Assembly: GCF_031882575.1 (NCBI RefSeq) | Contig: NZ_CP134772.1 | Location: 887,001-951,000 of the forward strand | Direction of reading: 5' to 3' | Origin: Pseudomonas sp. VD-NE ins | Lineage (GTDB): Bacteria; Pseudomonadota; Gammaproteobacteria; Pseudomonadales; Pseudomonadaceae | Length of the DNA: 64,000 bases | Shown: positions 56,971 through 64,000 of the stretch, one piece after another | Layout: each line of letters starts with the position of its first letter | Position numbering within the stretch: the first letter of the stretch is position 1 | Notes under the pieces: generated by a model | What the model was told of the DNA's origin: nothing | The model's database searches: none | Seen by the model: the letters and a program-made list of their open reading frames with translations, nothing else | Made by a program: the position numbers and the translations under genes

Positions 56971-59502
56971 ATGACGCAAGTCACGGTGAAACAACTGGCC
57001 GATGAGGTCAAAACACCGGTAGAGCGCCTGTTGCAGCAGATGCGTGAGGCAGGTCTGCCGCACACCGCCGCCGAAGAAAATGTGACTGACAGTGAGAAGC
57101 AGTCCCTGCTGACTCACTTGAAAAGCAGCCACAAGGCGAAAGTGGAAGAACCACGCAAGATCACGCTGCAGCGTAAAACCACCAGCACCCTGCGTGTGGC
57201 TGGTAGCAAGAGCATCAGCGTAGAAGTTCGCAAAAAGAAAGTTTTCGTACAGCGTAGCCCGGAAGAAATCGAAGCCGAACGCAAGCGTGAACTGGATGAG
57301 CGTCGCGCAGTAGAAAATGCTGCCCGTCAGAAGGCTGAAGAAGAAGCCAAGCAACGCGCCGAAGTAGAAGCGCGTAATCAGCCTGCTGCTGCGCAGACCG
57401 CTACCAGCGACGCCGTTGCGGCGCCGGCTGCAGCTGCCGAACCTGTTCGCGAAAGCGCGCCGGTGGCTGCCGCTGCTCCAGCTCCATCTGCTGACGTTCG
57501 CAACAAGCAGAACGAACAGCGCCGTCCGGACAAGCCACGTGCCGACGACAACAATCGTCGCAGCGGTGGTGGTGATGGCGAGCGCAAAAACGCTCCGCAT
57601 CGCGCATCGGTCAAAGAAAAAGCGCCGGCTCCACGTGTGGCGCCACGCACTACCGACGAAGAAAGCGATGGCTTCCGTCGTGGTGGTCGCGGCAAGGCCA
57701 AGCTGAAGAAGCGCAACGCCCACGGTTTCCAGAGCCCAACCGGCCCTGTCGTGCGTGATGTGCAGATCGGCGAGACCATCACTGTTGGCGATCTCGCCAA
57801 TCAGATGTCGGTCAAGGCTGCTGAAATCATCAAGTTCATGTTCAAACTGGGTACTCCAGCGACCATCAACCAGGTGCTTGATCAGGAAACTGCTCAACTG
57901 GTAGCCGAAGAACTGGGCCACAAAGTGACCCTGGTCAGCGACACCGCTCTGGAAGATTCCCTGGCCGAGTCCCTGAAGTTTGAAGGTGAGTCGTTCTCCC
58001 GTGCACCAGTCGTGACCGTAATGGGCCACGTTGACCACGGTAAAACGTCCCTGCTCGACTACATCCGTCGTGCCAAGGTAGCTGCTGGCGAAGCCGGCGG
58101 TATCACCCAGCACATCGGTGCATACCACGTTGAAACCGAACGCGGCATGGTCACTTTCCTCGATACCCCGGGTCACGCCGCGTTTACTGCAATGCGTGCT
58201 CGTGGTGCCAAGGCGACCGACATCGTGATCCTGGTGGTTGCAGCGGACGACGGCGTGATGCCGCAGACCATTGAAGCTGTTCAGCACGCAGTAGCGGCTG
58301 GCGTTCCACTGGTTGTAGCGGTGAACAAAATCGACAAGCCGGGCGCCGATCTCGATCGCATCCGTAGCGAACTGTCGGTTCACGGCGTGACTTCCGAAGA
58401 GTGGGGCGGTGATACGCCGTTCGTTCCGGTTTCGGCGAAAGTCGGTACTGGCGTGGACGAGTTGCTTGAAGCCGTTCTGCTGCAAGCCGAAGTTCTCGAA
58501 CTGAAAGCAACTCCATCGGCTCCTGGTCGTGGTGTTGTGGTTGAATCGCGTCTCGACAAAGGTCGTGGCCCGGTGGCAACCGTTCTGGTTCAAGACGGTA
58601 CCCTGCGCCAAGGCGACATGGTCCTGGTCGGTTCGAACTATGGCCGTGTGCGTGCCATGCTCGACGAGAATGGCAAGCCAATCAAGGAAGCCGGTCCATC
58701 CATCCCTGTCGAGATCCTCGGCCTGGACGGTACCCCGGACGCTGGCGACGAGATGAGCGTGGTTGCTGACGAGAAGAAAGCCCGTGAAGTGGCTCTGTTC
58801 CGTCAAGGCAAGTTCCGCGAAGTCAAACTGGCTCGCGCTCACGCCGGCAAGCTGGAAAACATCTTCGAAAACATGGGTCAGGCCGAAAAGAAGACGCTCA
58901 ACATCGTCCTCAAATCCGACGTCCGTGGTTCGCTGGAAGCGTTGAACGGTGCCTTGAATGGCCTGGGCAACGACGAAGTACAAGTGCGCGTAGTGGGCGG
59001 CGGCGTTGGTGGTATCACCGAGTCCGACGCTAACCTGGCACTGGCTTCCAACGCTGTACTGTTCGGCTTCAACGTGCGTGCCGATGCTGGCGCACGGAAG
59101 ATCGTCGAGCAGGAAGGTCTGGATATGCGTTACTACAACGTGATCTACGACATCATCGAAGACGTCAAGAAAGCCCTGACCGGCATGCTCGGCAGCGATG
59201 TTCGCGAGAACATCCTGGGTGTGGCCGAAGTGCGTGACGTGTTCCGTTCGCCGAAGTTTGGCGCGATCGCAGGCTGCATGGTGATCGAAGGTGTTGTGCA
59301 CCGTAACCGTCCGATCCGTGTACTGCGTGAAGACATCGTTATCTTCGAAGGCGAGCTGGAATCCCTGCGCCGCTTCAAGGATGACGCTTCCGAAGTACGT
59401 GCCGGCATGGAATGCGGTATCGGCGTGAAGAGCTACAACGACGTCAAAGTCGGCGACAAGATCGAAGTCTTCGAGAAGGTTCAGGTTGCTCGCAGCCTCT
59501 AA
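56971..59502 (+). CDS. infB: Translation initiation factor IF-2
   Basis: This 843-residue GTPase brings fMet-tRNA to the 30S. An N-terminal IF2N domain ([20 protein letters not shown]), a charged Ala/Lys/Arg linker and a second IF2N domain precede the G domain: [15 protein letters not shown] (~352), [27 protein letters not shown]. Domains III and IV complete the protein. It follows nusA after 27 bases with AGGAG. Confidence 0.98.
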   Translation: MTQVTVKQLADEVKTPVERLLQQMREAGLPHTAAEENVTDSEKQSLLTHLKSSHKAKVEEPRKITLQRKTTSTLRVAGSKSISVEVRKKKVFVQRSPEEIEAERKRELDERRAVENAARQKAEEEAKQRAEVEARNQPAAAQTATSDAVAAPAAAAEPVRESAPVAAAAPAPSADVRNKQNEQRRPDKPRADDNNRRSGGGDGERKNAPHRASVKEKAPAPRVAPRTTDEESDGFRRGGRGKAKLKKRNAHGFQSPTGPVVRDVQIGETITVGDLANQMSVKAAEIIKFMFKLGTPATINQVLDQETAQLVAEELGHKVTLVSDTALEDSLAESLKFEGESFSRAPVVTVMGHVDHGKTSLLDYIRRAKVAAGEAGGITQHIGAYHVETERGMVTFLDTPGHAAFTAMRARGAKATDIVILVVAADDGVMPQTIEAVQHAVAAGVPLVVAVNKIDKPGADLDRIRSELSVHGVTSEEWGGDTPFVPVSAKVGTGVDELLEAVLLQAEVLELKATPSAPGRGVVVESRLDKGRGPVATVLVQDGTLRQGDMVLVGSNYGRVRAMLDENGKPIKEAGPSIPVEILGLDGTPDAGDEMSVVADEKKAREVALFRQGKFREVKLARAHAGKLENIFENMGQAEKKTLNIVLKSDVRGSLEALNGALNGLGNDEVQVRVVGGGVGGITESDANLALASNAVLFGFNVRADAGARKIVEQEGLDMRYYNVIYDIIEDVKKALTGMLGSDVRENILGVAEVRDVFRSPKFGAIAGCMVIEGVVHRNRPIRVLREDIVIFEGELESLRRFKDDASEVRAGMECGIGVKSYNDVKVGDKIEVFEKVQVARSL

Positions 59503-59573
59503 CTCGCGCACTTCAGGAGCCGTGATGGCCGGCCGTACTCAACAGTGCGGCGCATCACCCGGACTCTAAACGC

Positions 59574-59607
59574 AACGCCCGGTCTGGCTTTTGTCAGGCC
59601 GGGCGTT
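59574..59607 (+). terminator. Hairpin between infB and rbfA
   Basis: AACGCCCGG-TCTG...CAGG-CCGGGCGTT forms a long stem but is followed by only three T. It is likely a partial terminator or processing site inside the operon. Confidence 0.5.
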
Positions 59608-59661
59608 TGCCGCTTTCAGACCTTGCGGGTTTCACCGCTGGGCAGTAACAGGTAACAAATC

Positions 59662-60063
59662 ATGGCAAAAGAATACAGCCGTACCCAACGTATCGGCGAT
59701 CAGATGCAGCGCGAGCTGGCCCAACTGATCCGTCGCGAAGTCAAAGACCCACGTGTGGGTCTGGTCACCATTACCGCTGTGGAAGTCAGCCGTGACGTCG
59801 GTCACGCAAAGATTTTCATCACCGTGATGGGCCAGGACAACGCTGAAGACATCGCACAAAGCATCAAGGTGCTCAACGCCGCCGCAGGTTTCCTGCGTAT
59901 GCAACTGGCCCGTGAAATGAAGCTGCGCAGCGTGCCGCAACTGCACTTCCACTACGACGAGTCCGTCGTGCGTGGCGCGCACCTGTCGGCGCTGATCGAG
60001 CGTGCGGTGGCTGAAGACAATCAGCATCCGGTCGCTGCTGAACCTGAAGACACCAAGGAGTAA
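59662..60063 (+). CDS. rbfA: Ribosome-binding factor A
   Basis: This 133-residue KH-type protein matures the 5' end of 16S rRNA and supports growth in the cold. It starts [20 protein letters not shown], then [20 protein letters not shown] and [20 protein letters not shown]. It ends four bases before truB. Confidence 0.96.
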   Translation: MAKEYSRTQRIGDQMQRELAQLIRREVKDPRVGLVTITAVEVSRDVGHAKIFITVMGQDNAEDIAQSIKVLNAAAGFLRMQLAREMKLRSVPQLHFHYDESVVRGAHLSALIERAVAEDNQHPVAAEPEDTKE

Positions 60064-60067
60064 CTCG

Positions 60068-60985
60068 GTGGCTCAGGTCAAACGTATCCGTCGTAACGTA
60101 AGCGGCATCATCCTGCTCGACAAGCCGTTGGGGTTCACCTCCAACGCCGCGTTGCAGAAGGTTCGCTGGCTGCTGAATGCCGAGAAGGCCGGTCACACTG
60201 GCAGTCTTGACCCGCTGGCCACCGGCGTCTTGCCGCTGTGCTTCGGTGAGGCTACCAAGTTCTCGCAATACCTGCTCGATTCCGACAAGGGTTATGAAAC
60301 CCTGGCGCAACTGGGCAAGACCACCACCACGGCGGATGCCGAGGGTGAGGTTTTGCAGGAACGCCCGGTGACCGTTGGTCGCGCCGATGTCGAAGCGGCA
60401 TTGCCGAAATTTCGCGGGCAAATCAGTCAGATACCGCCGATGTACTCGGCGCTCAAGCGTGATGGCCAACCGCTGTACAAGCTGGCTCGTGCAGGCGAAG
60501 TAGTGGAGCGCGAACCGCGTTCTGTTACTATTGCGCGCTTGGAATTACTGGCCTTCGAAGGCGATACTGCGCGCCTTGCGGTGGATTGCAGCAAAGGCAC
60601 CTATATCCGCACCCTGGTGGAGGATATTGGTGAGCAACTCGGTTGTGGTGCGTACGTCGCGGAACTGCGCCGTACCCAGGCCGGGCCTTTCACCCTGGCG
60701 CAGACGGTTACCCTCGAAGAGCTTGAAGCAGTACATGCCGAAGGCGGCAACGAAGCGGTTGATCGCTTCCTGATGCCATCGGACAGCGGCCTGCTGGATT
60801 GGCCGTTGCTGCATTTTTCGGAAGCGAGCGCGTTCTACTGGCTCAACGGCCAGCCGGTACGTGCCCCGGATGCTCCGAAGTTCGGCATGGTACGGGTACA
60901 GGATCACAATGGTCGCTTCATCGGTATCGGTGAAGTGAGCGAAGACGGGCGCATCGCGCCACGTCGTTTGATTCGGTCAGAATGA
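60068..60985 (+). CDS. truB: tRNA pseudouridine-55 synthase
   Basis: This 305-residue enzyme makes pseudouridine-55 in the T-loop of tRNAs. Motif I is [17 protein letters not shown], and the catalytic Asp lies in [17 protein letters not shown]. Motifs IIa/III include [15 protein letters not shown] and [19 protein letters not shown]. The GTG start follows the rbfA stop by four bases. A TruB C-terminal PUA domain ends the protein. Confidence 0.96.
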   Translation: MAQVKRIRRNVSGIILLDKPLGFTSNAALQKVRWLLNAEKAGHTGSLDPLATGVLPLCFGEATKFSQYLLDSDKGYETLAQLGKTTTTADAEGEVLQERPVTVGRADVEAALPKFRGQISQIPPMYSALKRDGQPLYKLARAGEVVEREPRSVTIARLELLAFEGDTARLAVDCSKGTYIRTLVEDIGEQLGCGAYVAELRRTQAGPFTLAQTVTLEELEAVHAEGGNEAVDRFLMPSDSGLLDWPLLHFSEASAFYWLNGQPVRAPDAPKFGMVRVQDHNGRFIGIGEVSEDGRIAPRRLIRSE

Positions 60986-61127
60986 CCGGAACCGGCCTGT
61001 GTAACAGCAGGTCGGCGAGTGTGGCTGTTAACAGGCACGGTCACGACTCATTTATAGATACAGGGATTTGTCCCTGGCCTGTTGAAGCTGTTTCTCTGAA
61101 ACAGTTTCCTGATAAAAGGATTGCCTC

Positions 61128-61397
61128 ATGGCTCTCGACGTTCAAGAAAAAGCTCAAATCGTTGCTGACTACCAGCAAGCTGTTGGTGACACCGGTTCGC
61201 CAGAAGTGCAAGTTGCACTGCTGACCCACAACATCAACAAACTGCAAGGTCACTTCAAGGCCAACGGTAAAGATCACCACTCCCGTCGTGGTCTGATCCG
61301 CATGGTAAACCAGCGTCGCAAGCTGCTGGACTACCTGAAAGGCAAGGACGTGAGCCGTTACAGCGCTCTGATCGCTCGCCTGGGTCTGCGTCGCTAA
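61128..61397 (+). CDS. rpsO: 30S ribosomal protein S15
   Basis: This 89-residue S15 has [20 protein letters not shown], then [20 protein letters not shown] and [12 protein letters not shown]. The 142-base leader contains a hairpin (CAGGGA/TCCCTG at 61061-61076) and other paired segments, in the place where S15 represses its own translation in many bacteria. It is preceded by AAAGGA. Confidence 0.97.
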   Translation: MALDVQEKAQIVADYQQAVGDTGSPEVQVALLTHNINKLQGHFKANGKDHHSRRGLIRMVNQRRKLLDYLKGKDVSRYSALIARLGLRR

Positions 61398-61590
61398 TCA
61401 GCGATTGCGCTATGAGGTTGGTTGTCTGCCAGACGTCTGCGGTTTACCGCTGGCGCCTTGCAGGCTCCCAGCCTCAAGTTTTATCTGGATACACGTTTTA
61501 CCCTGGACAGGCGTTGGGCCGATTCCCGACATTGCCCAAGAATTCGCAAGAAACCAGTTCCCCCAAGAGCCACAAAGAAGGTAGGACACC

Positions 61591-63696
61591 GTGAACCCGG
61601 TAATCAAAAAATTCCAGTTCGGTCAATCGACCGTTACCCTCGAGACTGGCCGTATCGCCCGTCAGGCCTCCGGCGCAGTATTGGTCACCGTTGACGACGA
61701 CGTCAGCGTATTGGTGACTGTAGTCGGTGCCAAGCAAGCCGATCCAGGCAAGGGCTTCTTCCCTCTGTCCGTTCACTACCAGGAAAAGACTTACGCTGCC
61801 GGTAAGATCCCTGGCGGTTTCTTCAAGCGTGAAGGCCGTCCTTCCGAGAAAGAAACCCTGACTTCCCGACTGATCGACCGTCCGATCCGTCCGCTGTTCC
61901 CAGAAGGTTTCATGAACGAAGTGCAGGTTGTCTGCACCGTCGTTTCCACCAGCAAGAAGACCGATCCGGACATCGCTGCGATGATCGGTACCTCGGCTGC
62001 CCTGGCCATCTCGGGCATCCCGTTCGACGGCCCGATCGGCGCCGCTCGTGTAGCTTTCCACGAAAGCACCGGCTACCTGCTGAACCCGACTTACGAGCAG
62101 CAAGCTGCTTCGAGCCTGGACATGGTCGTTGCCGGTACTTCCGACGCCGTTCTGATGGTTGAATCGGAAGCCAAAGAGCTGACCGAAGACCAGATGCTGG
62201 GCGCGGTACTGTTTGCTCACGACGAATTCCAGGTTGTGATCAACGCGGTTAAAGAACTGGCCGCTGAAGCTGCAAAACCAACCTGGACCTGGGCTCCGGC
62301 TCCAGAAGCCACCGAACTGCTGGGCGCTATCCGTGCCGAGTTCGGCGAAGCGATCTCCCAGGCTTACACCATCACCGTCAAGGCCGACCGTTACGCTCGC
62401 CTGGGTGAGCTGAAGGATCAGGTCGTTGCCAAGCTGTCCGGTGAAGAAGGCCAGCCTTCTTCCAGCGAAGTCAAAGCCGCTTTCGGTGAAATCGAATACC
62501 GCACCGTTCGCGAAAACATCGTAAACGGCAAGCCACGTATCGACGGTCGCGACACCAAAACCGTACGTCCGCTGAACATCGAAGTCGGCGTTCTGCCGAA
62601 GACTCACGGTTCGGCGCTGTTCACCCGTGGTGAAACCCAGGCTCTGGTAGTCGCGACTCTGGGCACCGCCCGTGACGCACAGCTGCTGGACACCCTGGAA
62701 GGCGAGAAAAAAGACCCGTTCATGCTGCACTACAACTTCCCTCCGTTCTCGGTAGGCGAGTGTGGTCGCATGGGTGGTGCTGGTCGTCGTGAAATCGGTC
62801 ACGGCCGTCTGGCCCGTCGTTCGGTTTCGGCCATGCTGCCAGCCGCTGACGTGTTCCCGTACACCATCCGTGTGGTTTCGGAAATCACCGAATCCAACGG
62901 TTCGAGCTCGATGGCTTCCGTTTGCGGCGCTTCCCTGGCCCTGATGGACGCTGGTGTGCCGATGAAGGCGCCGGTTGCCGGTATCGCCATGGGTCTGGTT
63001 AAAGAAGGCGAGAAGTTCGCCGTCCTGACCGACATCCTCGGTGACGAAGATCACCTGGGCGACATGGACTTCAAAGTGGCCGGTACCGCCAAAGGTGTTA
63101 CTGCGCTGCAGATGGACATCAAGATCAAGGGCATCACCGAAGAGATCATGGAAATCGCTCTGGGCCAAGCCCTGGAAGCGCGCCTGAACATCCTCGGTCA
63201 GATGAACCAGATCATCGGCCAGTCGCGTACCGAACTGTCGGCCAACGCTCCGACCATGATCGCGATGAAGATCGACACCGACAAGATCCGTGACGTTATC
63301 GGTAAAGGTGGCGCGACCATCCGTGCGATCTGCGAAGAAACCAAGGCTTCGATCGACATCGAAGACGACGGTTCGATCAAGATCTTCGGCGAAACCAAGG
63401 AAGCGGCTGAAGCAGCACGTCAGCGCGTTCTGGGCATCACCGCTGAAGCCGAGATCGGCAAGATCTACGTGGGCAAGGTTGAGCGCATCGTCGACTTCGG
63501 CGCATTCGTCAACATCCTGCCGGGCAAGGACGGTCTGGTGCACATCTCGATGCTGAGCGACGCTCGCGTAGAGAAAGTGACCGACATCCTGAAAGAAGGC
63601 CAGGAAGTGGAAGTGCTGGTACTGGACGTGGACAACCGCGGCCGTATCAAGCTGTCCATCAAAGACGTGGCAGCGGCCAAGGCTTCGGGCGTTTAA
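61591..63696 (+). CDS. pnp: Polyribonucleotide nucleotidyltransferase (PNPase)
   Basis: This 701-residue 3'-5' phosphorolytic RNase is a core of the degradosome. It has two RNase PH domains ([40 protein letters not shown]), a KH domain ([20 protein letters not shown], ~565) and an S1 domain ([20 protein letters not shown], ~625). GTG start with AAGGTAGG upstream. The 193-base spacer after rpsO contains paired segments, as where RNase III and PNPase autoregulate in E. coli. Confidence 0.98.
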   Translation: MNPVIKKFQFGQSTVTLETGRIARQASGAVLVTVDDDVSVLVTVVGAKQADPGKGFFPLSVHYQEKTYAAGKIPGGFFKREGRPSEKETLTSRLIDRPIRPLFPEGFMNEVQVVCTVVSTSKKTDPDIAAMIGTSAALAISGIPFDGPIGAARVAFHESTGYLLNPTYEQQAASSLDMVVAGTSDAVLMVESEAKELTEDQMLGAVLFAHDEFQVVINAVKELAAEAAKPTWTWAPAPEATELLGAIRAEFGEAISQAYTITVKADRYARLGELKDQVVAKLSGEEGQPSSSEVKAAFGEIEYRTVRENIVNGKPRIDGRDTKTVRPLNIEVGVLPKTHGSALFTRGETQALVVATLGTARDAQLLDTLEGEKKDPFMLHYNFPPFSVGECGRMGGAGRREIGHGRLARRSVSAMLPAADVFPYTIRVVSEITESNGSSSMASVCGASLALMDAGVPMKAPVAGIAMGLVKEGEKFAVLTDILGDEDHLGDMDFKVAGTAKGVTALQMDIKIKGITEEIMEIALGQALEARLNILGQMNQIIGQSRTELSANAPTMIAMKIDTDKIRDVIGKGGATIRAICEETKASIDIEDDGSIKIFGETKEAAEAARQRVLGITAEAEIGKIYVGKVERIVDFGAFVNILPGKDGLVHISMLSDARVEKVTDILKEGQEVEVLVLDVDNRGRIKLSIKDVAAAKASGV

Positions 63697-63720
63697 TCAC
63701 CCCCAGGCTTTAGCGCAATG

Positions 63721-63756
63721 AAAATGCCCCGCCGTGAAAACGGCGGGGCATTTTTT
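63721..63756 (+). terminator. Terminator of pnp
   Basis: AAAATGCCCCGCCGT-GAAA-ACGGCGGGGCATTTTTTT, a very strong hairpin 24 bases after the pnp stop. Confidence 0.95.
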
Positions 63757-63825
63757 TGTCTGCGAAATATCGAGACATTCTGCGAAGTTGCCGGACTTCA
63801 GAACCGGTGCTAGGTTTAGCCCACC

Positions 63826-63901
63826 GCCCGTGTAGCTCAGCCGGTAGAGCAGCGCACTCGTAACGCGAAGGTCGCAGGTTCGATTCCTGTCTCGGGCACC
63901 A
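63826..63901 (+). tRNA. tRNA-Thr (CGT)
   Basis: GCCCGTGTAGCTCAGCCGGT starts a 76-base tRNA; anticodon loop CTCGTAA gives CGT. The T-arm is GCAGGTTCGATTCCTGT and CCA is encoded. The acceptor stem has one U-U mismatch (position 6-67) and the anticodon stem an A-C at 31-39. The 99 bases after it show no further feature. Confidence 0.93.
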
Positions 63902-64000
63902 AATCTACTTTCGCCACCTCTGCAGCATTCCCGTATCAGCTATCTGGCAGCGATAGCGTGAATGGGCTCTCCATGCAGGGAAGGATCATTTCCGGCGGGT

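Noticed and set aside
56944..59511. Open frame of 855 codons on the minus strand opposite infB
   Set aside because: Same explanation; composition follows the complement of infB codons.
61498..63543. Open frame of 681 codons opposite pnp
   Set aside because: Antisense shadow; no start signal or family motif.

Overview
The window looks like a chromosome segment of a fluorescent-group Pseudomonas. Gene order is typical of the genus (grpE-dnaK-dnaJ-dapB-carA-carB-greA; yhbY/rlmE-ftsH-folP-glmM-tpiA-secG-tRNA-Leu-tRNA-fMet-rimP-nusA-infB-rbfA-truB-rpsO-pnp). A tmRNA with tag ANDDQYGVALAA, a Pseudomonas-style REPIN and DUF6124/DUF3077 proteins agree with this. Species is not resolved. All calls come from reading the sequence; no database search was run.

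Layout. (1) 1-4640, host: 5' part of an ArnT-like glycosyltransferase, a RimJ-like acetyltransferase, DUF6124 and DUF2252 proteins, and an EamA permease with a histidine-rich tail. (2) About 4649-22045: a ~17.4 kb integrated element in the 3' end of ssrA (tmRNA). A P4-type integrase lies next to the intact tmRNA end, and a diverged copy of the tmRNA 3' end marks the other border beside an excisionase-like gene. Between them are AlpA-type regulators, a C4-type antisense RNA, a Toprim primase plus DUF927 helicase with a GGGGAACA iteron field, two or three phage-virion-like genes, a Fic toxin/antitoxin pair, and a three-gene cargo operon (TIGR04255-like protein, HTH protein, unknown protein). No capsid, terminase or lysis genes are seen. 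The content fits a phage-satellite-like (P4/PICI-like) island or a strongly reduced prophage. (3) 22.4-31.6 kb: a small secreted protein, then the lactate-utilisation locus (lldP-lldE-lldF-lldG-dld) with its divergent GntR regulator and an operator between them. (4) 31.6-38 kb: smpB, an NSS transporter, ratA-rnfH, bamE, fur and recN. (5) 37.4-47.9 kb: the heat-shock genes with two readable sigma-32 promoters, dapB, and carA-carB-greA with a terminator-like structure in the carA leader. (6) 47.9-64 kb: translation, cell-envelope and RNA-decay genes with three tRNAs.

How it works together. The core is dense in protein and RNA quality control (grpE/dnaK/dnaJ, ftsH, ssrA and smpB, pnp) and in translation initiation and ribosome assembly. 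The element probably excises with its integrase and excisionase and may replicate from the iteron field with its primase/helicase. Its cargo (Fic pair and the three-gene operon at the end away from int) is where defence or addiction functions would be expected. The three-gene operon is the best candidate for an undescribed system; its function is unknown.
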